The notes: a model not told the origin generated them from the sequence alone. A stretch of 32,947 nucleotides of DNA from Pelomonas sp046294815 (GCA_046294815.1 JBKBOJ010000035.1:1-32947), one strand, 5' to 3'; shown: positions 24,608 through 32,378, numbered from the stretch's first letter. Numbers and translations: made by a program.

Positions 24608-26310
24608 ATAAAGATTGTTTGGAAGAGCTGAGCCCGTTTTCGCTCGTCGAATGTGAACTGCCGGTCTACGCCGGTGAAAAGCGTAGGTGGACCTCGAAGA
24701 TCGGCTCGGGCCGTCATGCGCTGGCGTTCAGGCCTGTCGATGCTGGCAACGTGGGGTCTTTGGTGCCGCAGGGGCACATCACCGCGGCCTTGGAGATGTA
24801 CGGCGGTTCCGGGCTTGGCGCGAATGCCGGTGGCGTTCGTTGCGCGAACTACGCTGGCAGCCAGATCAAGGGCATAGGCCCCAGCGTGCTGGCGGGGCCG
24901 GGTACGGACAAGTGGCATCGCCACGGCGCACTCTCGCTACAGGATGCCGTACGCGAAACTCTGATGGGGGAACTGTTCGCCACGGCGGCGCCGCACGGTG
25001 CAGTGCGTGCGCTCGGCATTGCGGATCTGGGTTTTGGCTTTGCGACGGAGATCGGCGAAGAAAAGCTGCCAGGCTCGGCGCCGCGTGCCCTCCTGTATCG
25101 GGAACTGTCGGTGCGAGTTGCGCATTTCATGCGCTCGTCTTTCCTGGACGTCGGGTCCGAGTTGGCCGAGCGTGAACTGCTGCGCATGCGTGACGGCATT
25201 CCCCGGCTCGCCAACTGGCTGTGCCGCTATCTGGGCGAGCCGAGTTTCGAACTGGCCGCCCAGGGCCTGTTCCTGATGTTCGAACCCCTGATGAACCAGA
25301 TGGCCGTGTTGCGCACCAAGCGCCTGGTTCATGGCTCGCTGATTCCCTCCAACTTCTGCATCGACGGGCGCTTGTTGGACTTCACCACCAGCACGGCGCT
25401 CTCGACGCTGCAGCCCGTCATGGTGAGCCTGGGCGGGCTCACGAGCCAGCAGCAGCATCACCAGGTGCTGCAAGCGCTGCCGGACCTGTTGTTCTACATC
25501 TCGAAGTACGACGCGCGCTGCGCGGCGCGGCGCGAGCGGGTTCAACAGGTGTCGAGCGAACTGACGGCGCGGCTCAACGGGCTGCACCACAACTATCTGA
25601 TGCGCGAGCACCTGGCACTGCTTGGCTTCCCGGTTCAGCAGGCAGTGCAACTGGATGACGGCGCGAAGGCGAAGCTGCTATCTGCACTTGTGCAGGCCAT
25701 CGGCTGTGGCTCGGTGCAGGGGCATCTCTATTTCGGCGGCGATGAACATCCCATGCTGCCCCAGGCGGGCGTGGACGACCTGTTCAGCCTGGTGGTGGCC
25801 GGCGTGCAGGCGGCGACGGGACTGAGGTTGCCGGTGTCATCCGCATACCGGCCCGAACCCGAGGCATTTCCGGCAGGCGTCGTGCGCGAGTTCGTCGAAG
25901 CCTTCCGGATCGCTGCTGGGAGTCTGGCCGATGCGGAGCTGAGTGGGCCGGAGCAGGGTATGGCCTGGGTGATTCGGGCGATGCAACGCAACGCCGACCT
26001 GACGCCGCTCTACAGACGGCACCTCGATGGCGTGATCCACGAGGTCTGCATGAGCGGCGGTGATTTCGGCGCTCTGATCGACGACACGCTGGCCGACTGG
26101 CGTGGCGTGTTCGAGTGCGCGGCGGACGGCCAGGTGGCGCTGGGCGGATGGCTGACATCGGAGAGTGTGTCGCTGACCGCCGATGGCCGTTTGCAGCGTG
26201 GCGATCAGCGGCTGAGTCCCTTGGCGCTTTTGGACATTGAGCCTGCGGCCCGTGCGCGCCTCAGAAGCCGATGGCTGTTCGACGTCGCGGCCGCGAACCG
26301 GCCGCATTGA
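24604..26310 (+). CDS. Divergent SelO-like (pseudokinase-fold) protein
   Basis: The N-terminal half of this 568-residue protein follows the SelO/YdiU protein-AMPylase pattern. A Gly-rich YGGSGLGANAGG is followed by QIKGIGPS (Lys89, SelO QLKGAGPTPYS), the helix SLQDAVRETLMGEL (Glu118, SelO IRE), ALLYREL, and HGSLIPSNFC...LLDF (Asn250, Asp259; SelO HGVMNTDNM...LDYG). Lys, Glu and the metal-binding Asn/Asp are kept. The Asp that precedes Asn in SelO, thought to be catalytic, is Ser249. The C-terminal 250 residues are not recognised. It starts at TTG 24604 (GGAA at 24594 or so); no in-frame ATG is near. GC is near host level. A HlyC-like gene follows within 26 bases. Homology is my motif reading, not a search. 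Confidence 0.6.
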   Translation: MNKDCLEELSPFSLVECELPVYAGEKRRWTSKIGSGRHALAFRPVDAGNVGSLVPQGHITAALEMYGGSGLGANAGGVRCANYAGSQIKGIGPSVLAGPGTDKWHRHGALSLQDAVRETLMGELFATAAPHGAVRALGIADLGFGFATEIGEEKLPGSAPRALLYRELSVRVAHFMRSSFLDVGSELAERELLRMRDGIPRLANWLCRYLGEPSFELAAQGLFLMFEPLMNQMAVLRTKRLVHGSLIPSNFCIDGRLLDFTTSTALSTLQPVMVSLGGLTSQQQHHQVLQALPDLLFYISKYDARCAARRERVQQVSSELTARLNGLHHNYLMREHLALLGFPVQQAVQLDDGAKAKLLSALVQAIGCGSVQGHLYFGGDEHPMLPQAGVDDLFSLVVAGVQAATGLRLPVSSAYRPEPEAFPAGVVREFVEAFRIAAGSLADAELSGPEQGMAWVIRAMQRNADLTPLYRRHLDGVIHEVCMSGGDFGALIDDTLADWRGVFECAADGQVALGGWLTSESVSLTADGRLQRGDQRLSPLALLDIEPAARARLRSRWLFDVAAANRPH

Positions 26311-26335
26311 CCGGTTTGGATATGGGACTGTTGGC

Positions 26336-26809
26336 ATGTTGAAGCTGACGCGCGAATGCACCATGCTGGACCCCGAGCGCCAGCGCGTGGTCGGGGCGGT
26401 GTCCTTGATCCTGGCCGAACAGGAGGGCTGGAGAGGTGACTTGCGCACCTTGCTGGCAGAAGAGATCTTGCCCTGCGCGCGGCACGGCAAGATTGCCTTC
26501 TTCCTGAACTTCGACCGGGTCCCTGTGGGCTTTGTCACCTGGGCCCACCTCAGCGAAGAGACCGAGCAGCGCCTGTTGACGACGATGGACCCCTGGCTGC
26601 ACCTCAGCGAATGGAACGAGGGGCCGTCGCCCTGGATCCGCTGGCTCCACCTGCCTCAAGGCTTCAGGCGCGAGGGCCTGCGCCTGTGTCTGGATGAACT
26701 TTTTCCAGATGCGCCGTCCGTGCGGGTGATGTTCCGGCGCAAGGCGGCAATCATGGCGCTTGAACTGGAGCGGCCTGTGATCGAGCGCTTGGCCCGTCTC
26801 ACGCGCTGA
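26336..26809 (+). CDS. Divergent HlyC-like toxin-activating acyltransferase family protein
   Basis: The 157-residue product aligns by eye along its length with HlyC, the enzyme that acylates lysines of RTX toxins from acyl-ACP. Matches include G-VS near residue 20, EILPCAR (HlyC NVLPAIR), PVGFVTWAHLSEETEQRLL (HlyC PVAYCSWANLSLENEIKYL), EWNEG (DWTSG), W..W, and ELFPD (KFPDELF). The two residues reported as catalytic in HlyC, His23 and Asp92, fall on Trp32 and near Arg102 here, so ordinary acylation chemistry is doubtful. The start ATG 26336 is chosen over an upstream frame that overlaps the previous gene; the ribosome-binding site is weak. MceI and MchD of siderophore microcins are known as HlyC-like relatives. 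Confidence 0.7.
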   Translation: MLKLTRECTMLDPERQRVVGAVSLILAEQEGWRGDLRTLLAEEILPCARHGKIAFFLNFDRVPVGFVTWAHLSEETEQRLLTTMDPWLHLSEWNEGPSPWIRWLHLPQGFRREGLRLCLDELFPDAPSVRVMFRRKAAIMALELERPVIERLARLTR

Positions 26810-26854
26810 GGAAGAGGCTCCGCGGGAATCGGGATTGCCGCACTGCCAACTTCG

Positions 26855-28930
26855 ATGTCGGCCCGCGATGATGAGGGCGTGAGCCACCTGCATCGCCGCT
26901 ATTTCCTCTTTGCCCTGAGCTTCATCGCGATGGTCGTCGGCCTGGGCGTGGCCGAACGCAACGGCCTGCCCAAGGCCTGGATAGGCTATACCTTCCTGGG
27001 GGCGACGGTGGCCGTCTATGCCGTGATCGGCATCCTGTGCCGCACCGCCGATCCGGCCGAGTACTTCGTCGCTGGCCGCCGCGTGCCGCCGCTGTACAAC
27101 GGCATGGCTGCGGGCGCCGACTGGATGAGCGCTGCCACCTTCATCGGCTTGGCCGGCACCCTCTATGCAAGCGGCTATGCGGGGCTGGCCTATGTGATGG
27201 GCTGGACCGGCGGCTTCGTGCTGGTGGCGCTGTGCATCGCGCCCTATCTGCGGCGCTTGGGGCAGTACACGCTGGGCGACTTCCTGGCTGAGCGCTTCGA
27301 GAGCCGCACATTGCGCCTGGTCGGTGCGGCTGCCGCCATCCTGGTGTCCTTCGTTTACCTGGTCGCACAGATCTATGGCGTGGGGCTGATCACCTCGCGG
27401 CTCACCGGGCTGGGCTTCGAGGTGGGCGTGTTCGTGGGTCTGGGCGGCGTGCTGGTGTGCTCCTTCCTGGGTGGCATGCGGGCCGTCACCTGGACCCAGG
27501 TCGCGCAGTACCTCATCATGATCCTGGCCTACCTGGTGCCGGTCATGTGGCTCAGCGTCAAGCAGACCGGCTGGCCCTTGCCGCAGCTGGTCTATGGCCA
27601 GCAACTGCACCGGCTCGCCGAGCGCGAGCGCGAGCTGATCCGCGACCCCGCCGAGCTTCAGGTGCGCGCCATCCACCAGCAGCAGGCCGCAGCGGCCGCG
27701 GCGCGTCTGGCCGACGTGCCCAAGGCCTTGGTCGAGCAGCAGACCAAGGCGGCGGCCCGCATCGCCGCATTGAAGGCGCAGGACGCGCCGCTGGCCGAGA
27801 TCCAGGCCGCGGAGAAGCAGCGCGCCGCGCTGCCGCGCACGTCCGCCGAGGCCGAGGAGCGCTGGCGGCGCGAACTCGCCGCCGAGACGCAGTACGCCAA
27901 GCCCTTGTCCGGGTTGGCGCCGCACAACCAGCCCTTCGCGGGCGATCCGGAGGGTGACCTGGGCCAGCGCGACCAGGCCGCCGAATCGCGGCGCAACTTC
28001 ATCGCCCTGATGTTTTGCCTGATGGTCGGCACCGCCGGTCTGCCGCACCTGCTGACGCGCTACTACACCACGCCCTCGGTGGCTGCGGCGCGTGAGTCGG
28101 TGGCGTGGTCGCTGGTGTTCATCTGCCTGCTCTATCTGACGGCGCCGGCGCTGGCGGTCATGGTCAAGACCGAGGTGTTCAACGACCTGGTGGGGCGCAG
28201 CTTTGACCAGTTGCCGGCCTGGATCAGGCAGTGGCAGCGCGTCGATCCCGCGCTGCTGTCGGCCGTGGACCTGAACGGCGACGGACGTCTGCAACTGGGT
28301 GAGCTGCGGCTGCACCCTGATCTCGTCATGCTGATCATGCCGGAGCTGGGCGGGCTGCCCTATGTCATTTCGGGCATGGTGGCCGCGGGCGGGCTGGCGG
28401 CGGCGCTGTCCACCGCCGACGGGCTGTTGCTGGCCATCTCCAGTGCGCTCTCGCATGACCTGTACTACAAGGCCATCAATCCCGAGGCCTCGCGCACGCG
28501 GCGGGTGACACTGTCCAAGGCCTTGCTGCTGGCTGCGGCGCTGGCGGCAGCGGCGGTGGCGTCCACGCGGCCGGCCGACATCCTGGCCGTCGTCGCGGCG
28601 GCGTTCTCCATTGCGGGTTCGACCTTCTTTCCCGCCCTGGTGGCCGGCGTGTTCTGGCGTCGCGCCAACCGCGCGGGCGCGCTGGCGGGCATGCTGACCG
28701 GCCTGGCGGTCTGCGTGGCCTACCTCGTGGTGGCCCAGCCCGGCCTGCGCGCGCTGGTGGGCCTGCCGGGTGCGGCGACGCTGGTCTGGGGCATACAGCC
28801 GGCGTCGGCTGGCCTGTTCGGCGTGCCGGCCGGCGCGCTGGCGCTGGTGCTCGTCAGCCTGCTCACCGCTGCGCCGGGCCAGCGCGCGCGGGACCTCGTC
28901 GACATGCTGCGCAGTCGGCCACCGGCCTGA
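26855..28930 (+). CDS. Sodium:solute symporter with EF-hand (VC_2705-like)
   Basis: This 691-residue protein is a sodium/solute symporter (SSS) of the acetate/ActP-like branch. It shows about 13 hydrophobic segments, AEYFVAGRRVPPLYNGMAAGADWMS near residue 70, and GGMRAVTWTQVAQY. An insert of roughly 100 charged, Ala-rich residues (about 250-350) lies between two membrane segments and is probably coiled coil. A second loop holds DLNGDGRLQLGE (472-483), a canonical EF-hand loop. The substrate is probably a small organic acid, but this is inference. Relatives are often paired with a small DUF4212 membrane protein; none is seen upstream here. The start ATG 26855 is one of several possible. Confidence 0.88.
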   Translation: MSARDDEGVSHLHRRYFLFALSFIAMVVGLGVAERNGLPKAWIGYTFLGATVAVYAVIGILCRTADPAEYFVAGRRVPPLYNGMAAGADWMSAATFIGLAGTLYASGYAGLAYVMGWTGGFVLVALCIAPYLRRLGQYTLGDFLAERFESRTLRLVGAAAAILVSFVYLVAQIYGVGLITSRLTGLGFEVGVFVGLGGVLVCSFLGGMRAVTWTQVAQYLIMILAYLVPVMWLSVKQTGWPLPQLVYGQQLHRLAERERELIRDPAELQVRAIHQQQAAAAAARLADVPKALVEQQTKAAARIAALKAQDAPLAEIQAAEKQRAALPRTSAEAEERWRRELAAETQYAKPLSGLAPHNQPFAGDPEGDLGQRDQAAESRRNFIALMFCLMVGTAGLPHLLTRYYTTPSVAAARESVAWSLVFICLLYLTAPALAVMVKTEVFNDLVGRSFDQLPAWIRQWQRVDPALLSAVDLNGDGRLQLGELRLHPDLVMLIMPELGGLPYVISGMVAAGGLAAALSTADGLLLAISSALSHDLYYKAINPEASRTRRVTLSKALLLAAALAAAAVASTRPADILAVVAAAFSIAGSTFFPALVAGVFWRRANRAGALAGMLTGLAVCVAYLVVAQPGLRALVGLPGAATLVWGIQPASAGLFGVPAGALALVLVSLLTAAPGQRARDLVDMLRSRPPA

Positions 28931-28954
28931 TGCTCGCGCTGCGCGCTGCGGAAT

Positions 28955-28983
28955 TTGGTACTTCCCGCAGGCCAGGCTAGAAT
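28955..28983 (+). promoter_or_regulatory. Sigma-70 promoter of the rpsF operon
   Basis: TTGGTA (28955-28960) and TAGAAT (28978-28983) are spaced by 17 bases. They lie about 105 bases before the rpsF ATG in an otherwise empty gap. Confidence 0.65.
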
Positions 28984-29024
28984 TCGAGGCTTCGCCTTGC
29001 CGCAACCACGAGTAGACGCCGTGG

Positions 29025-29058
29025 CGCGGCTTCCTCAGGCCGCGTCGTCATCCCGACG
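29025..29058 (+). promoter_or_regulatory. Hairpins in the rpsF leader (possible S6:S18 element)
   Basis: CGCGGC (29025-29030) pairs with GCCGCG (29039-29044). An overlapping alternative pairs CGTCG (29043-29047) with CGACG (29054-29058). rpsF leaders in many bacteria bind the S6:S18 complex for feedback control; whether this leader has the required CCG bulge is not settled by eye. Confidence 0.3.
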
Positions 29059-29088
29059 GCGCCGGGCTGGAATCCACAAGGAGTACTC

Positions 29089-29451
29089 ATGCGTCACTAT
29101 GAAATCGTTCTGCTGATCCATCCGGATCAAAGCGAACAGGTTCCGGCCATGCTGGAGCGCTACAAGGGTCTCGTCACTGCCGGTGGTGGTGTCGTGCACC
29201 GTGTCGAGGACTGGGGCCGCCGCCAGCTGGCCTACCAGATCCAGAAGCTCGCCAAGGCCCACTACCTGTGCCTCAACATCGAAGCCAGCAAGGAAGTCCT
29301 GAGCGAGCTGGAAACCGGCTTCCGCTTCAACGACGCCGTGCTGCGCCACCTGACCGTGGTGCAGGACAAGGCCATCACGACCCCTTCGGTCATGATGAAG
29401 GCCGTCGAGCGCGAGGAAGCCCGCAAGGCGCCGCAACAGGAAGCGGCCTGA
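29089..29451 (+). CDS. rpsF: 30S ribosomal protein S6
   Basis: S6 binds S18 and the central domain of 16S rRNA in the platform of the 30S subunit. The 120-residue product has the family start MRHYEIVLLIHPDQSEQV, the EDWGRRQLAYQIQK segment and FNDAVLRHL, with a basic, variable tail. AAGGAG lies just before the ATG. It leads the rpsF-priB-rpsR-rplI operon. Confidence 0.97.
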   Translation: MRHYEIVLLIHPDQSEQVPAMLERYKGLVTAGGGVVHRVEDWGRRQLAYQIQKLAKAHYLCLNIEASKEVLSELETGFRFNDAVLRHLTVVQDKAITTPSVMMKAVEREEARKAPQQEAA

Positions 29452-29495
29452 GCCAGAACCTTCGCAGAACCAGGTTTGAGCAGTAGCGCCGGCGC

Positions 29496-29801
29496 GTGAA
29501 CCAGCTTTCGCTGTCGGCACAGATCCAGCAACTCGGACAAGTTCGCTATACCCCTGCCGGGCTCATGGCCCTGGACGCAAGCCTCAAGGCCGAGTCCGAC
29601 GTCATCGAAGCCGGCAAGCCGCGCAAAGTCTCCCTGGAGATCAAAGCGGTGGCGGTGGGCGAGGTGGCCAAGCAGTTGCAGGCGCTGGGAGTCGGTGGCC
29701 ATGCGGTATTCCGCGGCTTCCTGACCCATCAGCGCAACGGCCGGGGCTTTGTCGCCCACGTCACCGTGATCGAGCCCGCTGCTGTTGCTGAACCTGGATG
29801 A
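29496..29801 (+). CDS. priB: Primosomal replication protein PriB
   Basis: PriB is a single-stranded-DNA-binding OB-fold dimer that helps PriA restart stalled replication forks. The 101-residue product starts at GTG 29496 and has the N-terminal RYTPAGL segment, a central strand region (VSLEIKAVAVGEVA) and the C-terminal GFLTHQRNGRGFVAHV. Its location between rpsF and rpsR is the normal place for this gene and supports the call more than the diverged sequence does. Confidence 0.9.
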   Translation: MNQLSLSAQIQQLGQVRYTPAGLMALDASLKAESDVIEAGKPRKVSLEIKAVAVGEVAKQLQALGVGGHAVFRGFLTHQRNGRGFVAHVTVIEPAAVAEPG

Positions 29802-29834
29802 GTTTGAACCGGATAGATTTAACAGAGGTCCACT

Positions 29835-30125
29835 ATGCCCCCGCCCCGTGGTAAAGGTCGCTTCTCCAAAGACAAGAAGCCCAAGCGCAACCAACAGTCG
29901 CTGCTGTTCCGCCGCAAGCGTTTCTGCCGCTTCACCGTCGCCGGTGTCGAGCAGATCGACTACAAGGACATCGACACGCTGCGCGATTTCATCGCCGAGA
30001 ACGGCAAGATCACGCCCGCTCGCCTGACCGGCACGCGCGCCTTCTTCCAGCGCCAGCTGACGGTTGCCATCAAGCGCGCCCGCTTCCTGGCCCTGCTGCC
30101 GTACAGCGACCAGCACAAGGTCTAA
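29835..30125 (+). CDS. rpsR: 30S ribosomal protein S18
   Basis: S18 sits next to S6 on the 30S platform. The 96-residue product has the basic N-terminus, RRKRFCRFT, the IDYKDIDTLRDFI segment, GKITPARLTGT and KRARFLALLPY at the end, all standard for S18. AGAGGT precedes ATG 29835. It follows priB by 33 bases. Confidence 0.97.
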   Translation: MPPPRGKGRFSKDKKPKRNQQSLLFRRKRFCRFTVAGVEQIDYKDIDTLRDFIAENGKITPARLTGTRAFFQRQLTVAIKRARFLALLPYSDQHKV

Positions 30126-30137
30126 GGAGCTGACGAC

Positions 30138-30590
30138 ATGCAAGTGATCCTGCTCGAAAAAGTGGCCAACCTTGGCAACCTCGGCGACGTCGTCAAGGTC
30201 AAGGACGGCTATGCCCGCAATTTCCTGATCCCGACCAAGGCCGCCCGTCGCGCCACCGAGGCCGCCATCAAGGAATTCGAAGCCAAGCGCGCCGAACTCG
30301 AGAAGGCTGCCGCCGAGAAGCTGGCCGCCGCCCAGAAGCTCGGTGAGGCCATCGCCGGCAAGACTGTGCGCATCGCCCAGAAGGCCGGTGTGGACGGCCG
30401 GCTGTTTGGCTCGGTGACCAACGCCGACATCGCCGAGGCGCTGACCAAGGCCGGCACGCCGGTCGCCAAGTCCCAGGTGCGTCTGCCCAACGGCCCGCTG
30501 AAGACTTTGGGCGAGTTCCCGGTCAGCGTCGTGGCCCACACCGATGTCGTCGTCGACGTCACGGTTCAAGTGGTTGCCGAAGCCGAGTAA
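30138..30590 (+). CDS. rplI: 50S ribosomal protein L9
   Basis: L9 binds 23S rRNA near the L1 stalk with two globular domains joined by a long helix. The 150-residue product begins MQVILLEKVANLGNLGD and has KDGYARNFLIP. The long charged central helix and a C-terminal domain (GVDGRLFGSVTNADIAEAL) follow. Length matches E. coli (149). AAGGAGCTGA precedes the ATG. The operon terminator follows 62 bases after its stop. Confidence 0.97.
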   Translation: MQVILLEKVANLGNLGDVVKVKDGYARNFLIPTKAARRATEAAIKEFEAKRAELEKAAAEKLAAAQKLGEAIAGKTVRIAQKAGVDGRLFGSVTNADIAEALTKAGTPVAKSQVRLPNGPLKTLGEFPVSVVAHTDVVVDVTVQVVAEAE

Positions 30591-30651
30591 GCAGTCAGAA
30601 GTAAGCTCGCTTCCCCTGATGTGCGACCGTCATTGACGGCGCAACATCGAA

Positions 30652-30690
30652 AGAAGGCCGAGGCCCTCAGGGTTTCGGCCTTCTGTCTTT
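30652..30690 (+). terminator. Intrinsic terminator of the rpsF operon
   Basis: AGAAGGCCGA (30652-30661) pairs perfectly with TCGGCCTTCT (30675-30684) around a 13-base loop, followed by GTCTTTC. It lies between rplI and dnaB, so dnaB must be transcribed from its own promoter or by read-through. Confidence 0.8.
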
Positions 30691-30732
30691 CAAGGCCGGG
30701 TTTTCCAGCGCTGCCCACCGCTTGTTCCCCGC

Positions 30733-30753
30733 TCGTCCACAGCTTTGTCCACA
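30733..30753 (+). promoter_or_regulatory. Two DnaA-box-like sequences at the dnaB start
   Basis: TTGTCCACA (30745-30753) matches the DnaA box TTATCCACA in 8 of 9 bases. TCGTCCACA (30733-30741) matches in 7 of 9. They are direct repeats 12 bases apart and end three bases before the dnaB ATG. Function is inferred from sequence only. Confidence 0.4.
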
Positions 30754-30756
30754 GGC

Positions 30757-32181
30757 ATGTCCGCGATCTTTCCCGCTTCTTCTTCCGCCGCGCCTCAAGA
30801 CGACGAAGTGGCGCGCCTGCGCGTGCCGCCGCACTCGGTGGAGGCCGAGCAAAGCGTGCTCGGCGGCCTGCTGATCGACAACTCGGCCTGGGACCGCGCC
30901 GCCGACCTGCTGACCGACAGCGACTTCTATCGCTTCGAGCACAAGCACATCTACACGGCGATCGGCAAGCTCATCAATGCCGGCAAGCCGGCCGACGTCG
31001 TCACCGTCTTCGACGAGTTGACCTCGCTGGGGCGCGCCGAGGAGTGCGGCGGCCTGGCCTACCTGAATGCGCTGGCACAGAGCGTGCCGAGTGCCGCCAA
31101 TCTGCGCCGTTATGCCGAGATCGTTCGCGAGCGCGCCATCCTGCGCAAGCTGGTGGCGACCTCCGACGAGATCGCCACCGCCGCCATGAATCCGCAGGGC
31201 CGGGCGGTCACGCAGATCCTGGACGAGGCCGAGGGCAAGATCTTCCGCATCGGCGAGGAGGGCTCACGCAGCCGCCAGGGCTTCCAGAGCATGGACCAAC
31301 TGGTGGTCGCGCTGATCGATCGCGTGAACGAGCTGGCCGAAAGCGGCGCGCAGGACGTGACCGGCGTGCGCACCGGCTTCTACGATCTGGACAAGCAGAC
31401 CGCCGGCCTGCAGCCCGGCGACCTCATCGTGCTGGCCGCGCGCCCGTCGATGGGCAAGACAGCCTTCGCGGTCAACATCGCCGAGAACGTGGCCATCAAT
31501 GAGGGTCTGCCGGTCGTCATCTACTCCATGGAAATGGGTGCGGCCCAGCTGGCGCTGCGGATGGTTGGCTCCATCGGCCGCATCGACCAGAGCCATCTGC
31601 GCACCGGGCGCCTGACCGATGACGAATGGAGCCGCCTGTCGGAGGCGGTGGACAAGCTCGGCAAGGCGAGCATCTTCATCGACGAGAGCCCGGGCCTGTC
31701 GCCCTCCGAGGTGCGCGCCCGCGCACGGCGCCAGGCGCGTATCTGCGGCCAGCTGGGGCTCATCGTCATCGACTACCTGCAGCTGATGACGGGCAACGGC
31801 GGCGGCAGTGAGGAGAACCGCGCGACCGTGCTGGGCGAGATCTCGCGCGGCCTGAAGGCGCTGGCCAAGGAGCTGAAGTGCCCCGTCATCGCGCTGTCGC
31901 AGCTGAACCGCTCGGTGGAGCAGCGTCCCGACAAGCGACCCATGATGTCCGACCTGCGCGAGTCTGGCGCCATCGAGCAGGATGCCGACATCATCATGTT
32001 CATCTACCGCGACGAGTACTACACCAAGGACGAGTGCAAGGAGCCCGGGGTCGCGGAGATCATCATTGCGAAACAGCGCAACGGCCCGGTGGGCACGGTG
32101 AAGCTGGCCTTCCAGCGCATGCACACCAAGTTCGAGAACCTCGCTCCAGGGTATGCGAGCGCGGGGCGTGACGAGTACTAG
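30757..32181 (+). CDS. dnaB: Replicative DNA helicase DnaB
   Basis: DnaB is the hexameric 5'-3' helicase of the replication fork. The 474-residue product has the N-terminal helical domain starting PPHSVEAEQSVLGGLLID and a linker. The RecA-like domain has Walker A within RPSMGKTA (229-236), the Walker B-like LIVIDYLQLM, the QLNRSVEQRPDKRPMMSDLRESG segment and the arginine finger region near the end. ATG 30757 is preferred; a TTG at 30745 is in frame but overlaps a DnaA-box-like sequence. It follows the ribosomal operon, as in many proteobacteria. Confidence 0.95.
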   Translation: MSAIFPASSSAAPQDDEVARLRVPPHSVEAEQSVLGGLLIDNSAWDRAADLLTDSDFYRFEHKHIYTAIGKLINAGKPADVVTVFDELTSLGRAEECGGLAYLNALAQSVPSAANLRRYAEIVRERAILRKLVATSDEIATAAMNPQGRAVTQILDEAEGKIFRIGEEGSRSRQGFQSMDQLVVALIDRVNELAESGAQDVTGVRTGFYDLDKQTAGLQPGDLIVLAARPSMGKTAFAVNIAENVAINEGLPVVIYSMEMGAAQLALRMVGSIGRIDQSHLRTGRLTDDEWSRLSEAVDKLGKASIFIDESPGLSPSEVRARARRQARICGQLGLIVIDYLQLMTGNGGGSEENRATVLGEISRGLKALAKELKCPVIALSQLNRSVEQRPDKRPMMSDLRESGAIEQDADIIMFIYRDEYYTKDECKEPGVAEIIIAKQRNGPVGTVKLAFQRMHTKFENLAPGYASAGRDEY

Positions 32182-32378
32182 GAGCCTGTCGGGCACATTG
32201 CCCGGGGCCTGCTGCCCGGAGGGATGACGAGCTTTTTGTACTCGCGCGGCATCCGGGGGCGGTGTATTTCACGGATCAAGGCTGGCATTCGGCCTTCGCC
32301 CTCCGCGTTTGCCTCCTACAGTACCGCTGGGGAGGCAGTCGACATTCCCGTCGCTTGGCGAAGTCAGGATCAAGCTCC

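Noticed and set aside
23021..26809. Interpretation as a complete microcin or RTX toxin locus
   Set aside because: No ABC exporter, immunity gene, RTX repeats or classical Ser-rich precursor C-terminus is visible, so only a more general modification cassette is proposed.
26261..29005. Very long open frame on the minus strand (over 900 codons) opposite the symporter and HlyC-like genes
   Set aside because: It is antisense to well-supported genes, its peptide is His/Gln/Arg/Ala-rich with no family motif, and such frames are expected in GC-rich DNA.
32200..32300. GC-rich inverted repeats after dnaB considered as a terminator
   Set aside because: Stems are short, several pairings compete, and the TTTTT at 32232 is too far from the GGGC/GCCC stem; not reliable enough to call.
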